64,000 bases of DNA from Trileptium ribeirensis (GCA_030248225.1 JASANE010024981.1:1-64000), one strand, 5' to 3'. Positions 48,931-62,044 are shown, counted from the first letter of the stretch. Made by a program: numbers and translations. The notes: generated by a model from the letters alone, not told the origin.

Positions 48931-50639
48931 TATATGAATAGCAAAATAAATGTGACACTTCTCCACCGTGGCCACATGGGACTCAAGCTGTAGCAGAGCT
49001 TGAGCTTCTCTTTGACCCTCGTAGCTACAGACCTGTACACCGAAAGTAGTATCTATAAGACAGACGGTGCAACAAACAATTTTGAAAATACAAATATATC
49101 TTTACTTAGCGAACGCAAAAAGACCTAGACATATTTTGTGCCAATATTAGCTACAATGACAGCCATGCTACATATCCGAAGCATGTGTTCAAGCGGTGTT
49201 TCGGCTTCGTTTCATGTGCTCGTCTTGTAGGTGTACTCAAGCAAACTCCCATAGCTTTTAGCATCGCTAAATTAGCTGCATACAAGTTTCTAACTATATT
49301 TAATGTTAGACATTGTCTATTTAACTTTCTGGTTGTGCGGCAGCCAGTCAGAACTCCGTGGCGATTAAATTATATATTTCGAACAGCGCACGGTGAAAAT
49401 TCCATACCACATCAGTTCAAGTATACTTATGTCTTGCTTCTCTTTTGTAAGTTCTATACCTTATCTGTACAAATGTTCAATTTCATCTCGAAGAAGAAAG
49501 GTACAAAGTCTAAAACTTCTAATAAAAACATATGACAAAATCCTAAGAATAAAGACAGTGTTTGATTTTCATTCAACTGTTACCGATTGGTGCAATAACA
49601 ACATGTATACAAATATGCGGATATATGCCAAAGATATATATGCGTTTATGAATGGCACAAACTATCAACCTCGTTAAAGTTTCGCTTGCACGACAGTGTT
49701 ATAAAGGCGAAAAACAATTTTATTGTCAGAAACGACCAAATTGTTTATTATTATCAGTTAGTTGGTTAACCATGGTTTATTTTATCTTTGTAACACGACT
49801 TATATAGTTGAAGCCGAAATGCGTTATCGCACGTTTAGCTAAATTAGCTGTATTACAAGTCAGTTGTAGCACAGCTAGGCGTGCGTTAAGAGATTTGTAT
49901 GCACGGCTTTGTTATTTGACTCGTTCAAACTCGTGCTAACGTACCACACGTAAGTAAAAAAATTTTAACAACATATTTCACTCCAGCTAACAATAAAATC
50001 TGAAAACACGCCGGCAGGGGTGTGCAAAATATTAAGATTAATTCAAGTTCGGTGCTTTACCCCAGAAGTGCATGCTAACTTTAGTTCAGCAATAAAACTA
50101 TAAACAGTTTTTCAACTTTTACGGCAAGCGTTATCGTACACATAGCTTTTCAAATGATCTTGTACAAATGGCTGTTAACGGCTTTCGAATATAATAGTTA
50201 CCAAAAGACAAAAATTAGCGTAATATTGTTTATCATTATCATTGGTTATAGTGGATCCAGTTTTCGTTGTAAGTTACATTATCCGGTTGTGTATGGGAAG
50301 ATATGCGGTACTAAACTGCGAGTTTATTGCAATAACTCAGGAAAGTATTGGCGGGAGTTTAAATTTTTTACCATTGTACGCGATCATAAAATGGTACAGA
50401 CATCTAAAATAGTTTGCCTGCATATCGTTACACGTGCAAGCACTGGTTGAACAATTCCTTTGCCGGACCAAAATCTGTTCAGATTATAGTATTATCGTCG
50501 GCACTTTGGTAAAGCGTATACTTAGTTGGTTAAAGTTTCATAATGAACACAAATCAACACTGTTAAAGCTTATTATTTAGTGATCTCTCTGCATCATTAC
50601 AAATATACGCAGTAAAATGAATAGAAGCAAAAAATATAT
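48931..50639. other. Region without recognised gene
   Basis: Open frames at 49185-49535, 49393-49677 and 50154-50450 have no recognisable motifs or splice support and are probably chance frames. No repeat family recognised. Confidence 0.5.
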
Positions 50640-51580
50640 GCAACAGACCAAATAAATGCAAATAGAATTATAGAATAGAGGTAGCCTAGAAGACACCACA
50701 ATAATGATTAACAGTGTGAGCAGTTTGGGGGGTGGGGGAATGGGCCAACATAGCCAGTAATAAACCTCCCGAAAGGAAGTCGATAAATTAACTCCATTTT
50801 TAATCTACTTGTTAAAACCGCTAACAATGAAACTGACACTATATACTGATTCAGGCAAAGAATTCCAAGGCATCACCACTCTATTTAGAGAAAAATATAC
50901 TTGCCTGCATCTAGTCTATATCCTTAAACACCAACTTTTTTAAATAGTTTTTCACTTTAGAAACCGTGGGTGTTAAAAGCCTTGAATATTATAAGATTTT
51001 CGTCCGTAACCAATATGGAGAACCTAACAATTTTCAAACTCAAAAGTTAACTGATTATATATGCAGACCACTTCAAAATATTCTATAAATCTTCTTTATT
51101 AAACACCATTTTGGTTATAAAATCGACGGTCAACTTGGCATCATCTGCAAGAAAATATAAATCGCAAGTGGATTCAGTCGCTTAAATTATTTACATATTT
51201 TTAAATAGAAAAGCACCAAGCAAGCTACCATGAAGGACGCCGGATAAAACGTTAAAGATTTAACAGTACTTAAATCATCATATTGGCATCTAGTAATTAA
51301 TTAACTCTTTAGCCATTCATAGTCTATATCACTAAATGCAATAAAATTAGGCTTAGAAAGTAGTTTAATATATATATATGAAACTGTGTCAAACGTTTTG
51401 GAAATACCTAAAAAGAAACTGTCAACGGGTGTCTTTATGCGGGGTATGCGTCGTACTGGACCCTGTATGTGGAAATTTTGTGCCTCGATGCTGTAGACCA
51501 CACCATCAAGTGGTATACCCTGCTTACATACACTATATAATGAAACAGATGGTGGATGAAACACTAAAAAATTCACTATA
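50640..51580 (-). pseudogene. LINE (CR1/jockey-like) reverse transcriptase fragment
   Basis: Minus-strand remnant of a non-LTR retrotransposon with frameshifts. In order: FLGISKTFDTVS near 51400 (RT motif LDxSKAFDTV); SGVLHGSLLGAFLF near 51240 (motif GVPQGSxLGPLLF); LADDAKLTVDF near 51145 (catalytic FADD motif); then VYFSLNRVVMPWNSLPESVY near 50890, typical of the RT C terminus (FFxNRVVxxWNSLPxxVV). No endonuclease part is seen, so it is 5'-truncated. The end at about 50640 is approximate. Confidence 0.82.
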
Positions 51581-51649
51581 ATGGCTAAAGCGACCTATTT
51601 TTATTATTGACATGTAAAGGACGCCATACGCAAAGAAAATATATATAAA

Positions 51650-51724
51650 GGTCCAGTGGCTCAATCGATAGAGCGTTGTACTCCCTACCGTTAGGTCCTG
51701 GGTTCGAACCCGGGCCAGGGTGAC
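51650..51724 (+). repeat. tRNA-derived SINE head
   Basis: AGTGGCTCAATCGATAGAGCG is a good A box/D arm and GGGTTCGAACCCGGG a good B box/T loop. The acceptor arms do not pair and the anticodon arm is irregular, so it is a tRNA pseudogene or SINE head. ATGGCTCAAGTACC about 80 bp downstream may belong to the SINE body. Confidence 0.6.
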
Positions 51725-54255
51725 GCATCCTTCCATCCCTACGAGGTCGGCAAATTTAGTAGCATACGTGCAAAAATGACCAATAGCGAGGACGAAACTT
51801 ATGGCTCAAGTACCAGTGAGAACCTGGTACGAGCCCAAAAACTGAGAAACAGAGATCGGCACCGCCCCGCTGTTTACAGTGGGCAATAGCATTTTTATTT
51901 TCATAAATATACCCATGCAGAAAACTTCAACGTAGGGAATGCTCTTGGCCGAAGCAACAGAAACCCGCGTCAATGGAGAAGCTGATACAGGTGACATGTC
52001 ATACATGCTAACGCTCTCAGGTCTCACGAAATATAGCTGGGTTCGGCGAAGTAGAATTTCGTGGAGAGGTCGTCGTGGTGGGTGGGGGTGGTGACAACAA
52101 GTAGACGACCTCCCCCTCCCCGTCAAACCCTCATTTTGACCAATTGCACCCTAATTGTTGTTAAATTTTTTGACAATCTTGGCCTATTTTAGCAAACATT
52201 TTCCACGCACATTATGTGTGCGCGCGGGAGAGGTTGGGAGTTGGTGCTGGGCCTCGGGGGAGGTGAGATGGCATAGCACATGCGATAAAACTTTAAATAA
52301 ATTTTATGGCGTAGGCTACACCATGCTATTGCCGACACCACACTACTTTTGTATACTATCTTAATATACCATCACTAAACACCGTGGTGTCCAGGACACC
52401 ATATAATAATTGATAGTGGCAGACAACAACCAGGGAATGTACAAAACTTCCATCTTTTATAGAGGTCCTTTATAAGGTAAACGTCGAGCTATTATGAAGA
52501 GCCAGGGTTCATTCATCAAGACATTGTGATATTTAACTTGTAAGTTGAAGTAATACAGGACATCCAACAGCGCGTCCTAATCTTTTAAGCAAAAATTGAG
52601 ATATGACGCCATCACCATAACTACTTTTGTTATGTAAACGTTTCATGGTAAACAGGACAACATTACATGAAACAATACAATACGAAAGTATAGCTTTACT
52701 GAGCAGTTGCAGAAAGTAACATGTTTCGACGATTATTAAGAATAAAAAGACATCTAAAAATCATAATTGTCAAAGGTTCTTCCGCTTAGGGCGGGTAGAC
52801 GGTAGGTTTGTCGGGGAGGCCCATAGGGGGTGGCGTAGGATAGGGGAACGGAATTTTGAAATTTTTAGAAAATAAATATTTTACACGATTTTGCCGAAAA
52901 TTTCTCCAATAGTTGGCCATTTGCGATAAATTTATCCTGTTTCATTTATTTTTAGACAAATTTGTCTGAATTTTTGGAAGCATTACCAGCACGTTTCGAC
53001 TCTTTTTGTTACACTTTTATGCGTGCTTTCGGTAGGCCGTGGGGAAGGGGAGAGGGTGCGGGTCTTTGGTGGGTTTGTTGCCCGGCTTGTGTGTTGGTTA
53101 AATTATTTGTCAAATTTATTTTTATTTAAAATTTTAGTATGTAGAGAACGCCGAAAGAACAACAAAAAAGGAGGCATCCCATGAGATTGGTCCGAAATTT
53201 TATTATAACGTATAGAAACCAAAAGAACGCACCAATCACACTAACCCACATGCACTAATGTATTTGAAAGACTGAAAACAAAGGCAAAAACTGTCTGGGG
53301 ATCAAATCATAAAAACGTAACTGTTTAACGTTTAACTTCTACAACTGATCGATGAACTTCAAATTATGTTTGAATGTGTTGTACTGACTAATTTCGGCGA
53401 ACAGTACGATATGCCCTGCGTGGTGTGTTCGCTCGGTAAGGATCCGAGTAATAGCTCCCACTGGTTAGCAAAAGTGTCATTCTTTCGAACCGTCGGGCTT
53501 AGATATCTCGCTCCAGCACTAGTTGTTCGGTCATCGATACTCGACGTGTATATTGTTCAGAAATTAAAAAGGGTTAATAATAATATTTAAATGCCTTTAT
53601 AGCATTCGCTTCACAGATACAAACGAATATAGGTTTATTTGGACCGTCAGTTTTCCACTATATAACCGCCAGAACATATGACTCAGAAACCAGTATAAGT
53701 TTAGGTTTTGAATTAACGGCATGCCCCCTTCGTATAGAACGGTCAAAAGTCATAAACGACGAAGTAGGTACTAGACATTAAATAGCACCACCACAGCTCA
53801 TCTTTCAACCCGTTTGTTAAATATAAAATGGTGTATTGGATATAATGTGGTTCACCAATGCCCAACAATACCTGGAAATACGAAATTTTTGAGTCCGGAT
53901 TAACTTCGAAGTAGATAGGTGATTATTTTGTATGCTTGTCCATACCTTACTAAAACCCTTTAAGTAAACAAATTTGTTTAATTTACAGACGGAATCGATA
54001 ATACTAATTGCGAATCAAATGTTCGAGTTTACGAATATATGCAAGACGCACCGGAACCATGGTAGATTGTCTGTGATATTTTTTATAGTCATCGATTCAG
54101 CTGATCCTGTTGTTCTCATTCGTATTTCATAAATAAAAGCTGCGACATTGTCGCCGTCTTAGAAGATGGAAGATAGAGTCAATAAAAGTTAAAAAAATTT
54201 ATAATTTGAAAACGGTGTAAATTATTAACTTTATGTCAGTATGTCCTTAAGAAAT
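51725..54255. other. Region without recognised gene
   Basis: Two weak copies of the G-rich/T-rich-core repeat lie at about 52070-52260 and 52780-53090 (GGGG-rich edges, TTTTGCCGAAAATTT / TTTTTTGACAATC words, GCACGCATAAAAGT). An open frame at 53366-53590 is unassigned. Confidence 0.45.
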
Positions 54256-54353
54256 GTGCAAAGAATTCGTGTTGATCGGATATGCCGCATGCTGTATTTG
54301 TTCAACTAAAATGTACTTTTTACCTCGTGTTTTTTGGTGCCGAGTTCTTTCCG
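54256..54353 (+). repeat. 5' LTR, 3' part, of gypsy element C
   Basis: GCAAAGAATTCGTGTTGAT, AACTAAAATGTACTTTTTAC and CTCGTG...GGTGCCGAGTTCTT correspond to 62045-62139. The upstream part of the LTR could not be matched, so the true start is unknown. Confidence 0.65.
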
Positions 54354-54554
54354 GTGAGATCTAGTGATGTAGAGCGAAGAAAGCACAGTCAAGAAGAACT
54401 AAAGAAAATCGACCATATATAGGTAGAAGAAGCGAAGGCAAAATTTGTGGGAGTGAGTCAAGTAGACAAATAAGAAGAACATGAACCGTGTAGTGATCCG
54501 ACGGTGTTGTCAAGATAATACATCGATGCGTATTTGAAAGGGAACGAGAAACTT

Positions 54555-56102
54555 CGAGCCTAGTTGATACAGGGTCACAAATAACGATCATCAGTGAAGA
54601 ACAGTACGTGAAGCAGTTCAGTCACTTGCTGCTTAAAGAAACGGTTTTATGTCCAGTATCATTCAATGGAGATTTAACAGAAAGAGCGATAGGTTACTTT
54701 TTCGTTCCGGTACACATGGAAAAGAAGGTACGGAAGATACGATTCATCATGATCCGAAATTTTTTTAGAATTTCGATATGCGGACACGATTTCCTGGTAG
54801 CCTTCGACTACCGACAATTAAGGATCTCCATGAAAAGGAAACTGCTACCCCACAGTTGGCCAGTGAACGAAATGGGGTCAATTCGCAAGAAGATAGGAAG
54901 CGCATTGAGTTGTGCAAATGTTCCTGCAATCAAATAATCCCGCCATAGTCAGCGAAGTTTATCGATGTCAAGACACCGCATGAATCAGAACAAGACCATG
55001 CGATAATAGTAGATCCCCTGGGGGAGACCAGCATAGGCTTAGCGATCCCAAACAGCATCGCTACAGTAAAGAACGGTAACATCGCAGTACCGGTATGCCA
55101 TTTAAATACGATTGAGATAGAAATAATCTAACATAGCCGTTGGTACGGAAAGTGGAAGAGAAGATAGTAGGAAAGGTAGTCGACGAAGAAAAAACACAAA
55201 GAGCAATCGACCGGTTTGAGTGAAAGCAAGCAAATGATCATGCGCGAAAGAAAGAAACAGTAAACCATAGTTTAATTAAGATCGGAAAAGAGGGAAACCA
55301 TTGATCAAATCTTGGGCTGGCGAAATCCAAACAACGAATCCATAAATGGTGTCGTTTGTGGATACAGAAGCAAGAGAGAGGAAGAAAATAAAACGACAGT
55401 TCAACATTGAGCAATTTCAAGAACAGATAGTATGCCAAACCGAGCATATGACTGGTATAGAACTGCTGGTTCAAATTGGTTTAGAGAAATTAGTCACCGA
55501 CGAAGAAGAAAAAGCGTACATGGCAGCTATGCTCTATAACTATCAAGAAGCCTTTTAAAATCACATTTCGACATAGGTATCAATACACAGGTATAAATAA
55601 CACTACATCCAAACCATAGTTGTAAAGCCAGTACAACACCCATTGCGGCGCTTACCGTACGTGGATCGAAACGAAGCCAGTAAGCAGGTTCACGAAATGC
55701 TGGACCAAGATGTAATAAGAAAATCGTACAGTCTGTGGGCTTCACCAATTGCTCTGACCAACAAAAAACATGGATTAAAAAGATTAAGTGCTTATTACAG
55801 GGTGCTGAACTCAATCAAAACATGCGACATTTTTTCGTTGCCAAGAATTGATGAAATGTTAAATGCATTACGCGGTGCTAAGCACTTCTCAACACTAGAT
55901 CTTAAGTCAGGTAACTAGTATGCACCGAGAAACGAGCAGGATAAAGAAAAGACTGCGTTTATCTGCCGCGACGAGTTGTTCTAGTTCAACGTTATGCCTT
56001 TCGGGTTGAGGGATGCACCTGTAACATTCCAAAGAATGATGCAATTCGTTTTGGCAGGTGTCCTCTGATGGAGTCTTGCCTATGCTATCTTGATGATATT
56101 AT
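54555..56102 (+). pseudogene. gypsy element C pol, 5' part: protease and RT
   Basis: LVDTGSQITIISEEQY at about 54560 is a retropepsin active site (DTGS). RT follows from about 55600: PLRRLPYVDRNEASKQVHEM, DQDVIRKSYSLWASPIAL, FSLPRIDEMLNAL, FSTLDLKSGN, AFICRDELF, FNVMPFGLRDAPVTFQRMM, and CYLDDIIIF at the catalytic YxDD. Scattered stops and frameshifts make it inactive. RT is split by the hAT insertion immediately after LDDIIIF. Confidence 0.88.
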
Positions 56103-56110
56103 AATCTTTT

Positions 56111-58227
56111 CAGGGGCGCAGCTACGGGGTTGGGGCCACAAGGGGGCCGTGCCCCCCTGCCGCAATCGGTGCCCCCTGATGCAATCGGTGCCTCAGTGTG
56201 TTGATATAGGACGTTGCTGGACGATTGTAAACTTAGGGCTAAAGAACGCATCACTAGTTGCTGTGTAATGACACCAGGATAGCCTTAAATTGTATAGAAT
56301 CAGAATGTTAAGTCTACTTAGACGTTGCGTTTATTACTCTGCAATATTACATTTTGTTTCAGATTGTTAAGAGATAAATATTGGTAAAATGGATAGATTC
56401 ATGGTTTCAAGTGGTCCCGGCGAAACATCCGGTGTTGCTTCCTTCAGTGTACCTACAGATCTTGGTGGTATTAATGATGAGCAGCATTTTGCTATTTTTG
56501 CAGACATTTTTCCGTTACAGATACTTGAGATGCTCGAGGTACCTCACTACGAAAGGCTTCAGCAACTGGAAGACGGCATTGGAAAAAGATCGAGGTATGT
56601 TGCAGCACGAAATGTCCAGTACCCATAAGAAATCGTCGATAATATGGCAAGAACAGAAGACACGGGTCATTGTTGACAAAGAGGTGTCGACAATCATAAA
56701 CGCGAGCCAGTTGGAGCGTAACTACTATTATATTAAATCTATCGTATCTATCTATCTATCTACACAGTTATTTTATGTGTATCAATGAGTTGCCGCTACG
56801 TGGTCATGGATCGGAGGGAGTTCAATATCTTGATATAGATTCTGGAGACAAACCGTCAGGACTGTTTCTTCGCCTATTTGAGTTAGCATGAAGAAAGAGC
56901 AAAAGTTAACCGATGCGGTTAAAAACTATACCTAAAAATTCAACGTATTTGTCTGCCAAGATTCAAAACGAAATCATCGAAACATTGAAAACTATGGCGC
57001 TCCAAGAAATCGTTAAGGATATATCTTCGGCCGACGTCCCATTTTTAACACTAAAAGCAGATGGAACAAGAGACACCACTAATATCGAAAATATTTCAAT
57101 CGTAGTTCGATACGTGAAAGAAGCCGTGCCTAAAGAAGCACTTATCAGCATTGCACAGACTGAAAAGGGTGATGCCGCGAGTTTTGCGAAGCTCATTTTA
57201 GAATGTATAAAAAACGTTGGCCTGGACCTAATTCAAATTCTAATAGTTAGCTATTTTTTGGAAACAAAAGCGACAAGCGATGGTGATATGAATCATAACG
57301 TGTTGTGGTGGGACCTCTAGGTACCCTACTCAGGCCCTATCGAATCCCCTTTTGAGGTCAAGCACTGGAAATCGGTTTTTGCGTAGAATGTCCAAGGTAA
57401 CTAATTTTTGTTTTTGTTTTGTAACTAATTATGTATTTTTTGTTTATTGTTATTCTGTTAGATTCTCTGGCGGTATTCTCGACGTTGGATCATTAGGACA
57501 TGGGACAGAAGATATCAATTATCGTCAGGCGTCCTTTGCTATTTACGACACATGCTTGGCTGAGCTAAACGATCGATTTGGTGGTGAAAAGCAACAGATT
57601 ATAGCATCACTTTCAGCAACGGTTCATCGATTAGGCTACGATAACGAGTTTCTTGACCCTTTGTGCTTGCAACCTCTAGCATCTTTGATCAAAATCGATC
57701 TTAAGGAGCTAAATTGTGAAATTTCCGTTGCTAAAAATCACCTGCTGAATAACTTCAACACGTCGCACAACAACCGTTCGACTATACACGACATCGTGTA
57801 GAAATTAGAACCCATTAAAGACTCAGTCGAAGGAGTATACAAGCTTTGCGCTTATGCATTGGTATTTGGAGCGAGTACTGCGTCATGCTAAAGATCATTC
57901 TCGTCTCTCACACGGATTTTGTCAGACTATCGTCAGTCAATGACTCATAGCCGAAAGAGCAACCTCCTGATTTTGTCCTTCATGAGCGAATATTTGGAAA
58001 AATTGAATAAGGAAACCTTCTTTAGACAACTTCATGCGAAACAAAGTAGGATCCAACTATTTTGATTTTTAAGTTGTCTGAAATAGGTATAAGTTGGGTA
58101 TAATTTGTTTGCATGGTGACATGAATAAGTTCAACTTTCGGACGATATACTTACTTCTATCATGCAATAAGGAGTGCCCCCAGAAAATCACGGTGCCCCC
58201 AGTTCAGAATTCCTGGCTACACCCCTG
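56111..58227 (+). mobile_element. hAT transposon nested in gypsy element C
   Basis: Left end CAGGGGCGCAGCTACGG, right end (complement) CAGGGGTGTAGCCAGGA: imperfect terminal inverted repeats of the hAT CAGGGG type. AATCTTTT is duplicated exactly at 56103-56110 and 58228-58235, the 8-bp duplication of hAT insertion. GCCCCC-rich subterminal repeats lie at both ends. It carries a decayed transposase. Confidence 0.93.
56389..58065 (+). pseudogene. hAT transposase (DUF4371/ZMYM1-like), decayed
   Basis: Starts MDRFMVSSGPGETSG. The block at 56913-57320 (KIQNEIIETLKTMALQEIVK, then LKADGTRDTTNIENISIVVR) resembles the catalytic-core entry of hAT/ZMYM1-like transposases (VDGTRDxSxxEQxSIVVRYV). The block at 57480-57801 (YDTCLAELNDRFGGEKQQII) and the C-terminal dimerisation part at 57880-58065 (GASTASC-stop-RSFSSLTRI, then NLLILSFMSEYLEKLNKE) follow. 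The Glu codon of the CERSFS motif is a stop. The DGAxxM region between is missing or unrecognisable, so there is probably an internal deletion. Confidence 0.85.
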
Positions 58228-58235
58228 AATCTTTT

Positions 58236-58935
58236 CAACGTTGTATTGGGCCCATTTTTATGACATCAGCTAAATACTACAGCGTCTCGGAGAAGCAAAT
58301 CTTAAATCGAAAGGTTCAAAGTGCGAATTTCTAAAAGAAGAAATTTCGGTTTTAAACAAATTTATAGAACATTTATCGAACAAGGGGATATCGACCGACA
58401 TAGGAATGATCTATAAAATACAAATTTTTTCAAAACCAAAGACAGTGTCTCAGCTCAAAAGTTTCTTGGGTTTAACCGTATACTATAGACTATTCGTACC
58501 CGATTATGGAACGATAGCGGTACCGTTATACGACATAACTAACAAACCATCAAGGATGATGAAGTTTAGTCAATTGTGGACAGAAGAAATCCAACAACTG
58601 TTCGATATCTTGAAAACCAACATGACAACACCTCCAGTTCTCGGGTAACCAGATCCATACAGGCTGTTTATCCTATACACTGATGCGAGTAAGCAAGGTA
58701 TTTGCTCAAGTCAAGTCTCAAGTCTATAACTCAAGTAAGTCAAGCCGACGAAACCAGGAAAGAACATGTAATGCACTATGGAAGTAACAAATATCGTGAT
58801 GAAGCAACCCGGTATTCAATCACAAAACAAGAATGCCTATCAGTAATTCGGTCGGTTCAACATTTACGGCCATACTTATTGGAAAATGATACAACCATTA
58901 TATCATGGATTATGCGCCATTGGTTTAGATCTTGA
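58236..58935 (+). pseudogene. gypsy element C pol, continuation: RT thumb and RNase H
   Basis: Picks up where RT stopped at 56102: LGEANLKSKGSKCEFLKEEI at about 58285, IYKIQIFSKPKTVSQLKSFL and GLTVYYRLFVPDYG at 58406-58510, then RNase H remnants LFILYTDASKQG (catalytic TDAS) near 58670 and TKQECLSVIRSVQHLRPYL near 58820. Frameshifts lie around 58630-58720. Confidence 0.85.
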
Positions 58936-59079
58936 ATAAGAAATGACCGTTAGAGCAAATGACTGTGCGACTAGCTCGAGTGGATAACAAGATTCTTGTG
59001 TACGAGTATACAATTGCATACAAGCAGGGGCGATATCACCAAAATACGGATTGTATGTCATGAGCACCAGTAGTTCCTG

Positions 59080-59960
59080 GAACAGAGAGTTTGGAATCAG
59101 AAGGCGAAGAAATAAAGAACCAAGCCGCTAGTGATCAAAAGAACATGATGAAGTCGACAGTAAGCGATCCAAATAAGGACCTAAGAAGCTAATAGGAAGA
59201 AGCAGAATGAAAAGGAACATAAAGTAGAACAACGAAAAAGAAACCAAAGAACTAAAAGGTATCGAGAAGCTGCAGTGGATCAAGAAGAATCCTATTCAGA
59301 GACATCGTTGATATTTGAAACGGAGGTACAAGTATAACCAACTCAATGGAAAGACAATCAATGGTCCGATATCGAAAGTCTAGACTAAACAGGAAGACTC
59401 AAATAGAACAACTTACTATTGGTGGACGAAGGATATATAATCGAAAGAAAAAATCGAAAGAACCTACGACAAGGGCGACAGAAAGGAAACGAGAAAAAAA
59501 TTCGCAAGAAAGAAAATATTCTCAAAGCCAAAACAAGGGTCAAATAAAAACGGACCTAATGGGAAATCAAATGAAAAAGAAAAAGACCAACAGTGGAAGG
59601 AAAGGACTTTAGTGACCGAAAGTGTAATAATAAGTATGATAACAGTGGAGAAGAAGAACAACCACTCGAAATCGCAGGTGAAACATCGGAAGAAGAAGAA
59701 GAAGGCTCACTACTTGAATTGTTGAATCTTGACAGGCAAACCGGACGACCACTACCACAACATTAAAAGCGACCAAAGAGGAAAGTTCGAGTAAAACAGT
59801 TGGAAGAAACGGATCAAAGGTTGGAACAAGACATAGAAGCAAAACAACAGTATGAACGACAAGAGGAAAGAATAAAATCAAAAGACGAAATGGATCAACA
59901 AGATACACCCGAAGAATCAGAAATAAATGAATCCGAAATTTACTCGCAATACTTCAGCTT
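59080..59960 (+). other. Purine-rich, charged segment between RNase H and integrase of element C
   Basis: The + strand is dominated by GAAGAA/AAGAAA-type words for about 900 bp. Frames are rich in Lys, Glu, Arg and Gln (RKKSKEPTTRATERKREKNS at 59420-59520; VKQLEETDQRLEQDIEAK near 59790). Most gypsy elements have only a short connection here. It could be a long charged linker of this lineage or an internal expansion. Confidence 0.5.
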
Positions 59961-60177
59961 AGAACCACCATGAACACCAGATGAACTGGTGCGCGCACGA
60001 AGCAAATATCCATGCATTCATTCCTTCAAGCACTACATCGAGCACAATGAATTTTTGATACAATTCCAGAAATTGAAAAGAAATGGAAAATTGCACGGAC
60101 ATTAATTCATCATCTTTGATGATATCCTGTATCGATTGACAAGGAAGGATTGACCGCAACAGACCGAACCACGGGAA

Positions 60178-60900
60178 TTGCAGATCACGGTGCTCCCTGA
60201 TTTTCTGCGGCCGTTATTCCAAATGTACCACACATCAAAATATGGAGGGCATTTAGGATTCGAGAGAGTATGCATTAAGATAACGAGGAAACTTTTTTGG
60301 CCAAGCATGACTCGCGACCTACGACAACACATAGAAGAATGTATTCCGTGCGCCCGATTTCGGCAGGGTCACAAGCGAAGAAACCCACTACAACCGATTA
60401 AAGCGTTAGCACCGTTCCATGTTTGACATCATTGGTCCCCTACCACCAACACAAGCTGGCAACAAATATATCATTCGTTTCATGGATTACTTCACGAAAT
60501 CGCCTGAAGCGCTTGCCAGACCCAACGGCTAGCACAATTAGCAAATTATTCATCGAACTAATCGTGTGTCAACATGGAGCCAACCGAGTAGTATTAACTC
60601 ATGAAGGTCCTTGTTTCAAAGAATTGGCACAAATTGGAACCAAGAACATGTATTCAGCACCATATCACCACCAAGCAAACGGATTCGTAGAAAGATGGAA
60701 CCAGACGCTCAAAGCAGTGCTGAAACCAACAACAGAATTCGTTCCTCACATATAGGACGAATTTCTCGAATGGTTGTGTTTTGCATACAGGACATCGGTC
60801 CATGCTTTTATCAGGCTAAACCACATTATTTCCTACTACATGGAGGCGATCCGGAGAAAATCCGATCTATGAATACTTAACTGCAACCACACATGAAGGA
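60178..60900 (+). pseudogene. gypsy element C integrase, broken
   Basis: The zinc-binding domain is clear: MYHTSKYGGHLGFERVCIKI, then KLFWPSMTRDLRQHIEECIP and CARFRQGH (HHCC). The catalytic core follows in other frames: FDIIGPLPPTQAGNKYIIRF, MDYFTKSPEALARP and, near 60660, YSAPYHHQANGFVERWNQTL. Stop codons and frame changes separate the pieces. Confidence 0.87.
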
Positions 60901-62044
60901 AACGCACTACGGTTGATCGAGAAGTTAACCGCAGCATGGGAGCAGGTGTGGAAAAGATTATTCTTTGACGTAGCAACAATATAAACAGTTTCATTGGCGA
61001 CGATCGACAGCGCAACTCGACCCCAAAATAGTACAATTGCACACAATTCAAACATTTTGGTGGTGACGAATCTAAATTAAGGCGTGTTCAAAAACGGTTA
61101 GCCCCGGAGCATTATTATTGTGGTAGATACGGGGTAATGGAAAGAACATACGAGACAGGCCTCATTATCAAATCGGTACAATACGATAGGTATTTTCCGT
61201 GGTTTCACCAAGCATGCGTAGGGTTAGTGCGCGAGAAAATTTATGGTGATAATGTCAACCATCCTATTTTGTAATTTTGTATAAAATTATTACGGCACGC
61301 TTTTTGCACAAGTGAAGTCTGGCGTAAAACTGTTCGCAAACCCACTGCCCGGATTGAAATCTAATCAATTTGTTATTCAGGAAAATTAAAGTATTAAATA
61401 TACACTAACTTTTGAGAACGAAAATTTTACGAACTTGGTTTGAACCAGTTTGTCTGCTAACACCAAGACCTAAAGATTAAGATCGATTTGCTTGTGACGT
61501 CACTTTTGCATTGAATTTGCTGGCGAACGCTGAATAATCCAGATTTAAATGATAGCGCATTAGGGAACTCAAGTTCTGCAAATTGAAAACGCCGAAATTC
61601 TTTTCGAACACAAGATATAGCTTTGGGCACCTGAACTCGACTTTGCTAATTTGCGATTCGATATCGGTTATTACAATATAGGATGGTTGATTGAGCCACC
61701 TTAACTCACTCAGGCATAGAACATGATCCTTAGAAGCCCTGTGGCACTGCCCCCATGCATAAAAATCTATACGGCACAACATCATATTTTACATGGAGGG
61801 GTACGTGATCACACATGTGGAGCTAAGGGAACAATGAACAATTTTCATATATAGATCTCATAAAGTGTGATTTTGAAATCGCAGTACAACGACAACGCGG
61901 CGAACAATTAAGCCAAGCGATTAACTCATAGATAACGTAAACGCTAACGTAATAAAACGAAGAAACGGGCAGAAATACAGGGATAGGAATAGGGTCACAC
62001 GAAAAAGTAAACAAAAATAGTAGAGGCCAAATATAAAAGCCATC
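60901..62044 (+). other. Element C integrase C-terminal region and 3' internal/LTR sequence
   Basis: 61030-61270 may be the integrase C-terminal domain (NSNILVVTNLN, then RVQKRLAPEHYYCG). The rest has no recognised coding content and leads into the 3' LTR, whose 5' edge I could not fix. Confidence 0.45.

Noticed and set aside
51650..51724. Functional tRNA gene (good A and B boxes)
   Set aside because: Acceptor stem does not pair and the anticodon arm is irregular; better explained as a tRNA-derived repeat.
59464..59908. Hydrophobic minus-strand frames (Phe/Leu/Val-rich, membrane-like)
   Set aside because: They are the antisense of the purine-rich GAA/AAG segment of gypsy element C.
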